Origin: Ochrobactrum vermis
GTDB taxonomy: Bacteria; Pseudomonadota; Alphaproteobacteria; Rhizobiales; Rhizobiaceae
DNA length: 64,000 nt
Assembly (NCBI RefSeq): GCF_002975205.1
Contig: NZ_PCOC01000001.1
Span: 2,532,001 to 2,596,000 of the forward strand
Direction of reading: 5' to 3'
Shown: piece by piece, positions 43,703-55,291 of the stretch
Position numbering within the stretch: position 1 is the first letter of the stretch
Layout: every line of letters starts with the position of its first letter
Notes under the pieces: model-generated
Told to the model about the DNA's origin: nothing
Database searches by the model: none
The model's input: only the letters and a program-made list of their open reading frames with translations
Position numbers and translations under genes: made by a program

Positions 43703-45106
43703 TTACATATGGATCGGCTTTGCAAAGGTCGCCAGAGCCGATTCGCGCACTGCTTCCGACATGGTCGGATGCGCATGGCAGGTGCGAGCCAGATCTTCCG
43801 ACGATCCGCCGAACTCCATCAGAACGGCAAGTTCGTGGATCATTTCACCCGCATTGTAGCCGAGGATATGCGCACCCAGAACGCGATCCGTCGCCTTGTC
43901 GGCCAGGATTTTCACGAAGCCATCGGTGTGTTGCATGGCACGCGCGCGACCGTTGGCCGTGAACGGGAACTTGCCGACCTTGTATTCAATACCGGCAGCC
44001 TTCAGTTCTTCTTCGGTCTTGCCGACCGAAGCGACTTCCGGCTGCGTATAGACCACGCTCGGGATAACATCGAAATTCACATGACCGGCCTGACCGGCAA
44101 TGATTTCGGCAACAGCAATGCCTTCGTCTTCGGCCTTGTGTGCCAGCATCGGGCCCTGAACAACGTCGCCGATGGCGTAAATGCCTTCGACATTGGTGCG
44201 CCAGTGATCGTCAATCGCAACGCGGCCACGATCATCGACATTCACGCCCGCTTCCTGAAGGCCGAGACCGTCCGTATAAGGACGACGGCCAGTTGCAATC
44301 AGAACCGTATCAGCGTCGAGCGTTTCAGCGTTGCCGCCCTTGACCGGTTCGAAGGTCACTTTCGCGCCCTTACCGGCCTTCTCTACGCCGGTAACCTTGG
44401 CGCCGAGCTTGAAGGCAATGCCCTGCTTTTCGAGCAGGCGCTGGAACTGCTTGGAAACTTCGCCGTCCATCGGGCCAAGCACCTTGTCGAGATATTCGAC
44501 AACCGTAACCTTCGCACCGAGACGCGCCCAGACGGAACCGAGTTCCAGGCCGATCACACCGCCGCCAACAACGATCAGGCTGGCCGGAACCTTGTCGAAG
44601 GAAAGCGCGCCGGTCGAAGAAACAATGACCTTCTCGTCAATATCGACCTTAACGCCCGGAATACCTGCAACGTCGGAACCGGTCGCAATGATGATGTTCT
44701 TGGCTTCGATTTCCTCGACCTTGCCGTCTTCGGCGGTCACGGAAACCTTGCCCTTGCCCACGATCTTGCCTGTGCCGATGAAGGCTGTGATCTTGTTCTT
44801 CTTGAACAGGAATTCAACGCCCGTGACATTGGCCTTCACGGTCGTGTCCTTGTGCGCCAGCATCTTTCCCAGATTGAGCTTCGGCGTCACTTCCACGCCA
44901 AGCGTATCGAAGGAGTGACCGGCTTCGGCAAAAACTTCCGACGCATGCAGAAGCGCCTTGGAAGGAATGCAGCCGATATTCAGGCAGGTGCCACCGAAGG
45001 TCTTGCGCTTTTCCACAACAGCAACGGAAAGACCAAGCTGTGCAGCCTTGATCGCGGCGACATAACCGCCAGGGCCCGTACCGATGACAACCACATCGTA
45101 TGACAT
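43703..45106 (-). CDS. lpdA: Dihydrolipoyl dehydrogenase (2-oxoglutarate dehydrogenase E3)
   Basis: Reoxidises the lipoyl group of E2 with NAD+. The 467-residue flavoprotein has the FAD loop VVIGTGPGGYVAAIKA, redox disulphide GGTCLNIGCIPSKALLH, NAD-binding VVGGGVIGLELGSVWARLG, and the C-terminal His-Glu pair in CHAHPTMSEAVRE. Its position as last gene of the mdh-sucCDAB cluster marks it as the 2-oxoglutarate dehydrogenase E3. The upstream gap of 112 nt to an unknown gene may carry a secondary promoter. Confidence 0.98.
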   Translation of the reverse strand: MSYDVVVIGTGPGGYVAAIKAAQLGLSVAVVEKRKTFGGTCLNIGCIPSKALLHASEVFAEAGHSFDTLGVEVTPKLNLGKMLAHKDTTVKANVTGVEFLFKKNKITAFIGTGKIVGKGKVSVTAEDGKVEEIEAKNIIIATGSDVAGIPGVKVDIDEKVIVSSTGALSFDKVPASLIVVGGGVIGLELGSVWARLGAKVTVVEYLDKVLGPMDGEVSKQFQRLLEKQGIAFKLGAKVTGVEKAGKGAKVTFEPVKGGNAETLDADTVLIATGRRPYTDGLGLQEAGVNVDDRGRVAIDDHWRTNVEGIYAIGDVVQGPMLAHKAEDEGIAVAEIIAGQAGHVNFDVIPSVVYTQPEVASVGKTEEELKAAGIEYKVGKFPFTANGRARAMQHTDGFVKILADKATDRVLGAHILGYNAGEMIHELAVLMEFGGSSEDLARTCHAHPTMSEAVRESALATFAKPIHM

Positions 45107-45218
45107 TGAACTATCCTTCTTCAGTCTGTCCTGAACGCTTTTCGAACGCCCGGTTCATCCGGGCCCGTTCTCTCATTCGAAATTATTTCCATGCAACCGG
45201 CGCCTACAGGGCTACCGG

Positions 45219-45761
45219 TCATTCCTCGTCGGGTGAACATCCCTGAAAGCGGAATGCTTCCCACTGAAGCGGCTTTTCGGGTTTTGCCGCTCCAAAATCA
45301 TAACCATCAAGTGCCGTCACCAGATCGGGCAGCAGGATAGCCTGCGCCGCCGGTTCTTCCGCTTTGGGCAGGACATCGGCCTCCGCACCTTCCTTCAGCG
45401 CATAGATGACGCTCTGCCATATGCTGCAATCGTCGAGATCTTCCGGATTGGAACCATCGCCCTTGCAGTTGAAAGTCAGCAACGCATAGGGGCGCGCCAC
45501 GCCTTCTTCCGGCCAGATCACCATGCCGCTCAGCTTGAATTCAGGCTTGTCGTTGGCGGTAATGGTGAATTCATTCGTCGGTGCCGGAGACATTTTCAGG
45601 TCGTTCGACTGTTCCGGGCGAAACGTCAGCGTGTAAGCATCGTCGCGATCGCGATAAACCGCCCGATTCTGGGTGCAAGCCGCCTGAACCGCGGTCGAGA
45701 ACACGGTGAGCGCGAGCACCGAAACGGCGGCGGTCCTGAAAAGCTTGTTTGCAGCGTGCAT
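45219..45761 (-). CDS. Exported protein of unknown function
   Basis: A 180-residue protein with a clear signal peptide (LFRTAAVSVLALTVFSTAVQAA), so periplasmic. The mature part is beta-rich with three or four cysteines (AACTQNRA, FNCKGDG, DDCSIW, FQGCSPDEE) able to form disulphides. No family recognised, although the same gene seems to be conserved between sucB and lpdA in relatives. It lies between the LysE-type gene (66 nt) and lpdA (112 nt). Confidence 0.7.
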   Translation of the reverse strand: MHAANKLFRTAAVSVLALTVFSTAVQAACTQNRAVYRDRDDAYTLTFRPEQSNDLKMSPAPTNEFTITANDKPEFKLSGMVIWPEEGVARPYALLTFNCKGDGSNPEDLDDCSIWQSVIYALKEGAEADVLPKAEEPAAQAILLPDLVTALDGYDFGAAKPEKPLQWEAFRFQGCSPDEE

Positions 45762-45827
45762 CTGTCGGTTCTCCCTGAGTGTTTCCGGCAGCGAATCGAG
45801 ATTCAGCCAAACTGAACCTGTTGCTTC

Positions 45828-46466
45828 TTACATAGCCTTTTCGGTGGCAAGTTTAAGTCCCAGCGCGATGAAGACAACACCGCTGGTCCGATCGATCCAT
45901 TTCGAAGCCCGCGAGAAGGCAGCCCGCATTTTCGGCGTGGTCATGAAAAGGCTGACCCCGATGAACCAGGAAATCAGGGCCGTCGCCATCACCACACCGT
46001 AGCCGAGCTTAACCTCGGTCGGCGTATGGGCATGAACGACCGTCGAAAAAATCGACAGAAAGAAGAACACGGCTTTCGGATTGAGCGCATTGGCGGCAAA
46101 GCCGAGGCCGAACGCTTTGGCGAAACTCTGCGGCTTACGCGGTTCCTTCGGTGCCGTTTCCACATCGATCTTCGTCGTTCCGGCGCGCAGCGCCTTGATC
46201 CCGATATAGACCAGATAGGCTACACCGCACCATTTGACGATGTTGAACAGATAGATCGATTTGGAAATGATAAGTCCGAGACCCAGCACCGTATAGGTGA
46301 CATGCATCATGAGGGCTGCGCCGATGCCGAAGCTCGTGATGATCGCCTCACGACGGCCATGCAGCAGCGATTGCCGGATGACCATGGCGAGATCGGCACC
46401 GGGGGAAACGATGGCAAAGACGAAGATCGCCATCAGGGATGCAAGTTCGAACAGATAGGGATGCAT
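45828..46466 (-). CDS. LysE-family amino-acid exporter
   Basis: A 212-residue RhtB/LysE-type exporter with six hydrophobic helices. The first helix ends in the family motif SPGADLAMVIRQSLLHGRREAI (GxD of RhtB), followed by LIISKSIYLFNIVKWCGVAYLVYIGIKALRAG and FGLGFAANALNPKAVFFFLSIF. It exports amino acids or their derivatives; substrate unknown. It follows the MAPEG gene after a dispersed repeat. Confidence 0.88.
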   Translation of the reverse strand: MHPYLFELASLMAIFVFAIVSPGADLAMVIRQSLLHGRREAIITSFGIGAALMMHVTYTVLGLGLIISKSIYLFNIVKWCGVAYLVYIGIKALRAGTTKIDVETAPKEPRKPQSFAKAFGLGFAANALNPKAVFFFLSIFSTVVHAHTPTEVKLGYGVVMATALISWFIGVSLFMTTPKMRAAFSRASKWIDRTSGVVFIALGLKLATEKAM

Positions 46467-46517
46467 CGCGTTTCCTTCGTTGCGCGTCGTTCACGCGCAG
46501 GCTGTTATGAAAAATCA

Positions 46518-46566
46518 GAGCATTTCCAGCAAAGATGCGAAGCGGTTTTGCGTGAGGATAATGCGA
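46518..46566 (+). repeat. Dispersed repeat, short form (copy 4)
   Basis: GAGCATTTCCAGCAAAGATG, GAAGCGGTTTTGCG, GGATAATGCG; followed at 46572-46592 by AAACAGAAAAGC / a related inverted segment. It lies between the MAPEG and LysE-type genes. Confidence 0.85.
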
Positions 46567-46603
46567 AAGATAAACAGAAAAGCTTTTCTGAATATCTGTT
46601 TAA

Positions 46604-47014
46604 TCAGAAAAGCGCCAGAAGCATCACTCCGAGCCCCACCAGACTAATGAGCCAGACGAAGGACCGGAAATAGGGAATGCCCGCCAGATAAAGCGGGATA
46701 TAGGCGATGCGGCCGAAAAACCAGAGCCAAGCCCCGAGGATGCCCCATCCGGACGGGTCGCCTTTCAGCACGAGCGCCAGCGCCAGCGCCACGAAAGCCG
46801 GATAGGTCTCGCGGAAATTGGTGGAGGCGCGCTCCGCGCGACCGGCAAATTTGCCGGAGGGTTTAAAACCCTCGTCGCGCGGACCGGCATTCCATTGAGA
46901 GCCGAGTTCCTTTGTCGCCGCAAAGCCCTGCAGGAGGATATGAACCACCAGCAGGACGACGCTCAAGCCGACCAGCGGCAGAAACGGGGATGCGGAGAAG
47001 ATGCCCGGCTCCAT
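46604..47014 (-). CDS. MAPEG-family membrane protein
   Basis: A 136-residue protein with four membrane helices of the MAPEG superfamily (eicosanoid/glutathione metabolism relatives). The conserved segment is RAERASTNFRETYPAFVALALALV, with the NFRE motif typical of bacterial MAPEG, followed by GRIAYIPLYLAGIPYFRSFVW. Bacterial members are mostly uncharacterised. It starts 9 nt after sucB, so it is cotranscribed with the 2-oxoglutarate dehydrogenase genes. Confidence 0.88.
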   Translation of the reverse strand: MEPGIFSASPFLPLVGLSVVLLVVHILLQGFAATKELGSQWNAGPRDEGFKPSGKFAGRAERASTNFRETYPAFVALALALVLKGDPSGWGILGAWLWFFGRIAYIPLYLAGIPYFRSFVWLISLVGLGVMLLALF

Positions 47015-47023
47015 CGTTTTTCC

Positions 47024-48256
47024 TTAGAGATCAAGAACCAGACGTTCCGGATCTTCCAGGCTTTCCTTGACGCGCACAAGGAAGGTCACGGCTTCCTTGC
47101 CGTCCACGATGCGGTGATCATAGGACAGGGCAAGATACATCATCGGACGGATCACGATCTGACCGCCGACGACGACCGGACGTTCCTGGATCTTGTGCAT
47201 GCCGAGGATACCCGACTGCGGAGCGTTCAGGATCGGCGACGACATCAGCGAACCATACACGCCGCCATTGGTGATGGTGAACGTGCCGCCCTGCATGTCA
47301 GCCATGGAGAGCGTGCCGTCGCGGGCTGCCTTGGCCAGACGGCCCAGTTCCTTTTCGACGCCTGCAATCGAAAGCTGATCGGCGTCGCGGATGACCGGAA
47401 CCACAAGGCCCTTGTCCGTACCGACAGCCATGCCGACATGGGCGAAGTTCTTGTAGATGATGTCAGTGCCGTCGATCTCGGCGTTAACAGCCGGGATTTC
47501 CTTCAGCGCATGGGTCACGGCCTTGGTGAAGAAGCCCATGAAGCCAAGCTTCACGCCATGCTTCTTCTCGAAGACGTCCTTGTACTTGGTGCGCAGTTCC
47601 ATGACCGCAGACATGTCGACTTCGTTATAGGTCGTCAGCATGGCGGCAGTGTTCTGCGCATCCTTCAGACGCTTGGCGATCGTCTGGCGCAGACGGGTCA
47701 TCTTCACGCGTTCTTCGCGCGATGCGTCGCCAGCCGACGAAGCCGGACGTGCAGCAACAGGAGCGGCTGCCGCAGGAGCTGCCGAAACGCCCTTTGCAAT
47801 AGCATCGAGAACGTCGCCCTTGAGAACCTGACCGCGCTTGCCGGAACCTTCGACCTGATCGGCAGAAACACCGCTTTCAGCCAGAAGCTTCGAGGCGGCA
47901 GGTGCTGGCTGCATTGCCGGGCCTGACGATGCGGAAACAACAGATGCGCTAGCTGCCGGAGCGGCGGCAGGCTTGGCTTCTTCCTTCTTCGCAGCCGGAG
48001 CAGCAGCAACGGCAGCGCCATCGGTGGAAATCTGGCCGAGAAGCGCATTGACCTCGACCGTGTCGCCTTCCTTGGCCGTGATTTCAGCCAGAACGCCAGC
48101 GCTCGCAGCCGGAACTTCCACTGTCACCTTGTCGGTTTCCAGTTCCACCAGCGGTTCATCGGCGGCGACGGCATCGCCGACCTTCTTGAACCATTTTCCG
48201 ATGGTTGCCTCAGTAACGGACTCCCCAAGCGTGGGAACGCGAATTTCGGTGGCCAT
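47024..48256 (-). CDS. sucB: 2-oxoglutarate dehydrogenase E2, dihydrolipoyl succinyltransferase
   Basis: Core of the 2-oxoglutarate dehydrogenase complex. The 410-residue protein has one N-terminal lipoyl domain ([14 protein letters not shown], lipoyl Lys near 43), an Ala/Pro linker, the E1/E3-binding domain ([28 protein letters not shown]), a second Ala-rich linker, and the catalytic domain with [16 protein letters not shown] (His/Asp active site). It lies 93 nt after sucA and 9 nt before the MAPEG gene. Confidence 0.98.
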   Translation of the reverse strand: MATEIRVPTLGESVTEATIGKWFKKVGDAVAADEPLVELETDKVTVEVPAASAGVLAEITAKEGDTVEVNALLGQISTDGAAVAAAPAAKKEEAKPAAAPAASASVVSASSGPAMQPAPAASKLLAESGVSADQVEGSGKRGQVLKGDVLDAIAKGVSAAPAAAAPVAARPASSAGDASREERVKMTRLRQTIAKRLKDAQNTAAMLTTYNEVDMSAVMELRTKYKDVFEKKHGVKLGFMGFFTKAVTHALKEIPAVNAEIDGTDIIYKNFAHVGMAVGTDKGLVVPVIRDADQLSIAGVEKELGRLAKAARDGTLSMADMQGGTFTITNGGVYGSLMSSPILNAPQSGILGMHKIQERPVVVGGQIVIRPMMYLALSYDHRIVDGKEAVTFLVRVKESLEDPERLVLDL

Positions 48257-48349
48257 GGTTTCTTCTTCCGTTGATCTTCAAACTTTAGATTTCGTGTTCA
48301 ATTCAGGCTGGAGCAGCTTCGAAAAACTGCTCCAGAACTCCAACCCGGA

Positions 48350-51300
48350 TCAGTTACCGAGCGCATCCTCAAGGAAAGCGGCAAGCTGCGCAAGATGCTT
48401 CGACATCAGACCCGTTGCAGGCGATGCTGCAGCCGGACGGCCCGCATAGCGCACACGCTGATGCTTGGCATCGATATGAGCCAGCACCCATTCCAGATAC
48501 GGGTCGATGAACGACCATGCACCCATGTTCTTCGGCTCTTCCTGACACCAGACCATTTCCGCATGGCGGAAGCGTGACAGCTCGTTGATGAGCGCCTTGG
48601 CCGGGAACGGATAAAGCTGTTCGACACGCAGCAGGTAGACGTCATCAATGCCGCGCTTTTCACGCTCTTCGTAGAGATCGTAATAGACCTTGCCCGAGCA
48701 GAGTACGACGCGACGGATCTTTGCATCCTTCTGGAGCTTGATGCCTTCGTCCTTGTTGTATTGCGCATCATCCCACAGCAGGCGGTGGAACGAGGATTCG
48801 CCCGACATTTCGGCCAGGGTCGAAACGGCGCGCTTGTGGCGCAGCAGCGACTTAGGCGTCATCATGATGAGCGGCTTGCGGAAGTCGCGCTTCATCTGGC
48901 GGCGCAGAATATGGTAGTAGTTAGCCGGCGTCGTAACGTTGGCAACCTGCATGTTGTCTTCGGCGCAGAGCTGGAGATAACGCTCCAGACGAGCCGAGGA
49001 GTGTTCCGGACCCTGACCTTCATAGCCATGCGGCAGAAGGCAGACCAGACCGGACATACGCAGCCACTTGCGTTCGCCCGACGAGATGAACTGGTCGAAC
49101 ACGACTTGCGCACCATTGGCGAAATCGCCGAACTGGGCTTCCCACAGAACCAGCGCACGCGGTTCGGACAGCGAATAGCCATACTCGTAGCCGAGAACCG
49201 CTTCTTCCGAGAGCATCGAATTGATGACCTCGTAGATCGCCTGACCCTTCTGGATATTGTTGAGCGGGATGTAGCGATTCTGGGTTTCCTGATCGTAGAG
49301 AACCGTATGGCGCTGCGAGAAAGTACCGCGCTCGACATCCTGACCCGAGAAACGGATCGGATTGCCTTCCGCGACCAGCGAACCGAAAGCAAGTGCTTCT
49401 GCCGTTGCCCAGTCGATCCCCTCGCCCGTTTCCATCATCTTGGCACGGTTGTCGAGGAAGCGCTGGATCGTGCGATGGACGTGGAAGTCCTTCGGTACTT
49501 CAACCAGCTTCTTGCCGATTTCCTTCAGCGTCTTTACCGGCACGGCGGTCTTGCCGCGGCGCTGTTCGTCGGCATTGTCTGCGGTGCGCAGACCAGCCCA
49601 TGCGCCGTCCAGCCAGTCGGCCTTGTTCGGCTTGTAGCTCTGTCCGGCGTCGAATTCGGTTTCCAGATTTTCGCGCCACTGCGCTTTCATCTGGTCGATT
49701 TCTTCCTGCTTGATCAGGCCTTCCGCGATCAGCTTGTCGCTATAGAGCTGAACTGTCGTCTTGTGCGCACGGATTGCCTTGTACATCAGCGGCTGGGTGA
49801 AGGACGGCTCATCGCCCTCGTTATGACCGAAGCGGCGATAGCAGAACATGTCGATGACCACCGGCTTGTGGAAGGTCATGCGGAACTCGGTCGCAACCTT
49901 GGCGGCGAACACCACAGCTTCCGGATCGTCGCCATTGACGTGGAAGATCGGCGCTTCGATCATCTTCGCCACATCCGACGGATAAGGCGACGAACGCGAG
50001 AAGGCCGGATTGGTGGTGAAACCGATCTGGTTGTTGATGATGAAATGCACCGTACCGGCGACGCGATGGCCCTTCAGGCCCGAAAGGCCCAGGCACTCGG
50101 CCACGACACCCTGACCGGCAAAGGCAGCATCGCCATGCAGGAGCAGCGGCAGAACCTTGGCGCGCGTTGCAAGCGGAACCATGTCGTCGCGGGTGCGACC
50201 AGCCAGCAGGTCCTGCTTGGCGCGGGCCTTGCCCATCACGACAGGGTTGACGATTTCGAGGTGCGACGGGTTGGCGGTCAGCGACAGGTGGACCTTGTTG
50301 CCGTCGAACTCACGATCCGACGAAGCACCCAGATGGTACTTCACGTCGCCCGAACCTTCCACATCGTCCGGCGCATAGGAGCCGCCCTTGAACTCGTGGA
50401 AGATGGCGCGATGCGGCTTGCCCATCACCTGTGAAAGCACGTTCAGACGACCACGGTGGGCCATGCCGAAAATGATTTCCTTGACGCCAATGGCGCCGCC
50501 GCGCTTGACGATCTGCTCAAGCGCCGGGATCAGCGATTCACCGCCGTCGAGGCCGAAACGCTTGGTGCCCTTGTACTTGACGTCGATGAACTGTTCGAAG
50601 CCTTCCGCTTCGATCAGCTTCGACAGGATGGCCTTCTTGCCTTCCGGCGTGAAGGCGACCTTTTTGTCCGGACCTTCGATGCGTTCCTGGATCCAGGCCT
50701 TTTCAGCCGGATCGGAAATATGCATGAACTCGACGCCGATCGTGCCGCAATAGGTACGCTTCAAAATGTCGAGCATTTCCGGCACGGTCGCATATTCGAG
50801 GCCGAGCACGTTGTCGATGAAGATCTTGCGGTTGTAGTCGGCAGGCGTGAAACCGTAATTTTCCGGCTCCAGCTCATTATAGTCGTTCGGCTTTTCGGAG
50901 AGACCGAGCGGATCGAGATTGGCGTGCAGATGGCCGCGCATGCGATAGGCGCGGATCATCATGATGGCGCGAACGCTGTCGCGTGCAGCCTGCGTGATCT
51001 CTTCGCTGGTAAGGGCGGCACCGGTCGCACCCTTCGCTTCGCCCTTCGCAGCCTTGCCCTTCAGCTTGTCGGTGACATGCTTTTCGACTTCAGCCCAATT
51101 GCCGTCGAGCGCAGAAATGAGTTCGCCATTGGCGGCAATCGGCCAGTTCTTTCTGGTCCAGCTTGCACCCTGCGCATTCTTCTTCACATCGTCGGCATTG
51201 TCGCCCAGCTTCGCGAAGAAATCGCGCCACTGCGGATCGACCGAATTCGGATCATCCTCATACTTGGCGTACAGCTCCTCGATATAGTCGGCATTGCCGC

Positions 51301-51355
51301 CATAGAGGAACGAGGTAAGGGCGAAAACGTCGTTGGCCTGTTCTTGCCTTGCCAT
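48350..51355 (-). CDS. sucA: 2-oxoglutarate dehydrogenase E1
   Basis: Thiamine-diphosphate-dependent decarboxylase that starts 2-oxoglutarate dehydrogenase. The 1001-residue product begins with FLYGGNADYIEELYAKYEDDPNSVDPQWRDFF, continues with the GMAHRGRLNVL substrate region, the TPP motif HGDAAFAGQGVVAECLGLS...NNQIGFTT, and ends in the transketolase C-terminal domain (VLCSGKVYYDL, QEEPKNMGAW). Typical OdhA/SucA length. ATG 51355 is clear. It is separated from sucD by 243 nt that include a strong hairpin. Confidence 0.98.
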   Translation of the reverse strand: MARQEQANDVFALTSFLYGGNADYIEELYAKYEDDPNSVDPQWRDFFAKLGDNADDVKKNAQGASWTRKNWPIAANGELISALDGNWAEVEKHVTDKLKGKAAKGEAKGATGAALTSEEITQAARDSVRAIMMIRAYRMRGHLHANLDPLGLSEKPNDYNELEPENYGFTPADYNRKIFIDNVLGLEYATVPEMLDILKRTYCGTIGVEFMHISDPAEKAWIQERIEGPDKKVAFTPEGKKAILSKLIEAEGFEQFIDVKYKGTKRFGLDGGESLIPALEQIVKRGGAIGVKEIIFGMAHRGRLNVLSQVMGKPHRAIFHEFKGGSYAPDDVEGSGDVKYHLGASSDREFDGNKVHLSLTANPSHLEIVNPVVMGKARAKQDLLAGRTRDDMVPLATRAKVLPLLLHGDAAFAGQGVVAECLGLSGLKGHRVAGTVHFIINNQIGFTTNPAFSRSSPYPSDVAKMIEAPIFHVNGDDPEAVVFAAKVATEFRMTFHKPVVIDMFCYRRFGHNEGDEPSFTQPLMYKAIRAHKTTVQLYSDKLIAEGLIKQEEIDQMKAQWRENLETEFDAGQSYKPNKADWLDGAWAGLRTADNADEQRRGKTAVPVKTLKEIGKKLVEVPKDFHVHRTIQRFLDNRAKMMETGEGIDWATAEALAFGSLVAEGNPIRFSGQDVERGTFSQRHTVLYDQETQNRYIPLNNIQKGQAIYEVINSMLSEEAVLGYEYGYSLSEPRALVLWEAQFGDFANGAQVVFDQFISSGERKWLRMSGLVCLLPHGYEGQGPEHSSARLERYLQLCAEDNMQVANVTTPANYYHILRRQMKRDFRKPLIMMTPKSLLRHKRAVSTLAEMSGESSFHRLLWDDAQYNKDEGIKLQKDAKIRRVVLCSGKVYYDLYEEREKRGIDDVYLLRVEQLYPFPAKALINELSRFRHAEMVWCQEEPKNMGAWSFIDPYLEWVLAHIDAKHQRVRYAGRPAAASPATGLMSKHLAQLAAFLEDALGN

Positions 51356-51548
51356 AACCTAATCCGGAGCTTTGCTCCGTCTCCTTGTCAGTAGCTCATC
51401 TGCGCGGGCCGGAAGTTCGATACCGAAACCTTCATCCCTCACGCCGCCGGGGAGGAACCACAACAGACCCCGGCAAAACTAAACTCTACGCGTCGGAACG
51501 GATATCCGCTCCTCCAAGCCGGATCGTATGACCCGCTGTTATGCTAAA

Positions 51549-51576
51549 CCCGGCAGCGGCTTTCGCCGCCGCCGGG
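51549..51576. other. Hairpin between sucD and sucA
   Basis: CCCGGC-A-GCGGC paired with GCCGC-C-GCCGGG, an 11-bp GC-rich stem with one mismatch and a 4-nt loop, 22 nt beyond the sucD stop; TTTAG follows on the minus strand. Within an operon it could be a partial terminator or an mRNA-stabilising end for mdh-sucCD. Confidence 0.65.
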
Positions 51577-51598
51577 ATATTCAGACCGATCCGCGATC

Positions 51599-52501
51599 TC
51601 AGCCCTTGAGGACTTCGACCAGCGTCTTGCCGAGCTGCGCAGGCGACGGCGACACGCGAATGCCAGCCGATTCCATGGCTGCAATCTTGTCTTCCGCGCC
51701 GCCCTTGCCGCCGGAGATCACGGCGCCAGCATGGCCCATGGTACGTCCGGCAGGCGCCGTACGGCCAGCGATGAAGCCGACCATTGGCTTCTTGCGGCCG
51801 CGCTTGGCTTCATCCTTGAGGAACTGCGCCGCATCTTCTTCAGCCGAACCGCCGATTTCGCCGATCATGACAATCGACTTGGTTTCGTCGTCAGCCAGGA
51901 ACATTTCCAGGACGTCGATGAACTCGGTGCCCTTGACCGGATCGCCGCCGATACCGACAGCAGTGGTCTGGCCGAGGCCCTCGTTCGAGGTCTGGAACAC
52001 TGCTTCATAGGTAAGCGTGCCGGAGCGGGAAACAACACCCACCGAACCCTTCTTGAAGATATTGCCCGGCATGATGCCGATCTTGCATTCTTCAGGGGTC
52101 AGGATGCCTGGGCAGTTCGGTCCGAGCAGGCGCGACTTCGAACGTTCCAGACGCTCCTTGACGCGGACCATGTCCAGAACCGGAATGCCTTCGGTGATGC
52201 AGACGATGAACGGAACCTCAGCCTCGATGGCTTCGATGATCGCGTCGGCAGCACCTGCTGGCGGAACGTAGATCACGGAAGCGTCGGCGCCCGTGCGTTC
52301 CTTGGCTTCGGCAACGGTTGCGAAGATCGGGAGCTTTTCGCCCTTGGCACCTTCCCAGGTTTCGCCACCCTTCTTCGGATGGATACCGCCGACCATCTGC
52401 GTGCCATAATAGGCAAGTGCCTGTTCGGTGTGGAAAGTACCGGTCTTGCCGGTCAGGCCCTGTACGAGAACCTTGGTGTCCTTGTTAACGAGAATGGACA
52501 T
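51599..52501 (-). CDS. sucD: Succinyl-CoA synthetase alpha subunit
   Basis: With SucC converts succinyl-CoA to succinate with nucleotide phosphorylation. The 300-residue subunit has the CoA-binding Rossmann start ([14 protein letters not shown]), [20 protein letters not shown], the [16 protein letters not shown] power helix region, and the phospho-histidine loop [14 protein letters not shown]. It starts 3 nt after sucC. Confidence 0.98.
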   Translation of the reverse strand: MSILVNKDTKVLVQGLTGKTGTFHTEQALAYYGTQMVGGIHPKKGGETWEGAKGEKLPIFATVAEAKERTGADASVIYVPPAGAADAIIEAIEAEVPFIVCITEGIPVLDMVRVKERLERSKSRLLGPNCPGILTPEECKIGIMPGNIFKKGSVGVVSRSGTLTYEAVFQTSNEGLGQTTAVGIGGDPVKGTEFIDVLEMFLADDETKSIVMIGEIGGSAEEDAAQFLKDEAKRGRKKPMVGFIAGRTAPAGRTMGHAGAVISGGKGGAEDKIAAMESAGIRVSPSPAQLGKTLVEVLKG

Positions 52502-52504
52502 GCC

Positions 52505-53701
<1,197 letters not shown>

Positions 53702-53777
53702 CTGGTTGTCCTCTGCGGATTCCCGGTCCGTCGCAAATGGTATTGAACGGAACCGGTACGGATTGACAGCCGGAAAA

Positions 53778-53809
53778 GGCCGGAGCCGCCCGCAGGCGGC
53801 AATCCGGCC
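53778..53809 (-). terminator. Strong hairpin between mdh and sucC (likely partial terminator)
   Basis: GGCCGGA-GCCGCC paired with GGCGGC-AA-TCCGGCC, a 13-bp stem with a 2-nt bulge and a CGCA-type loop; TTTT follows on the minus strand. It starts 12 nt beyond the mdh stop. Since sucCDAB has no other evident promoter here, it may set the mdh:suc ratio. Confidence 0.7.
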
Positions 53810-53821
53810 TTGTCTGGAATT

Positions 53822-54820
<999 letters not shown>

Positions 54821-54944
54821 TCAAGCCATCCGGAAACCTCCCCGGAAACGCTCAAGCGTTGGAACTGCGAGATAGGACTCTTTGGCGATAAACTCAACTC
54901 ATTATTTTGCGACTAATGTTTTCAATCGGTTAGAATTATCTGTT

Positions 54945-54972
54945 CTTACGTAAACGTAAGATAATTTGTCAA
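54945..54972 (-). promoter_or_regulatory. Promoter and palindromic operator of the mdh-suc cluster
   Basis: Minus-strand TTGACA (54972-54967), followed 6 nt later by the perfect palindrome CTTACGT-TT-ACGTAAG (54945-54960), placing the operator in the -35/-10 spacer, as is typical for MerR-family regulators. The TTACGTnnACGTAA core resembles, from memory, LiuR-type MerR sites. The rest of the 507-bp gap (54785-55291) has no gene; it also holds a GCCGG / CCGGC hairpin with TTTT at 55109-55130 and the tandem repeat at 55235. Confidence 0.5.
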
Positions 54973-55234
54973 TATCAAGGCAAAACCACCCCTCCCTACC
55001 GCCGCAAACCATCCCCGACGAAGCGGTGAAGGAGCGGTCGGCAAGCTGTCAATTCCAACAACGTCGCGCACCGGTTTAAAACCAGTCCCGACTTCAATCT
55101 GGTTCCTGGCCGGTTTTTGGGCCGGCTTTTGTCAGATGCTTCAGCAAAACCCGGCGCGAACGCGCCAAGCCTGCCGCATGAATTGCGTGAGCAACATAGC
55201 CCACCGGGCTTATAAGTCCAGTCTATGCCAATCT

Positions 55235-55279
55235 AATGACGGGGCAGTCTGATGATGGGCGGCCTGATGATGGGGCAGG
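55235..55279. repeat. 15-bp tandem repeat beyond zapE
   Basis: Three units: degenerate AATGACGGGGCAGTC, then TGATGATGGGCGGCC and TGATGATGGGGCAGG. It is non-coding and lies just downstream of the zapE stop. Confidence 0.65.
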
Positions 55280-55291
55280 GCGATATGTGAT

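Noticed and set aside
48761..50434. A 557-codon open frame opposite sucA
   Set aside because: Antisense shadow of a highly conserved gene; no ribosome binding site or known motif.
55109..55130. Plus-strand terminator (GCCGG / CCGGC with TTTT)
   Set aside because: The stem is short and no plus-strand gene ends nearby; mentioned only within the intergenic description.
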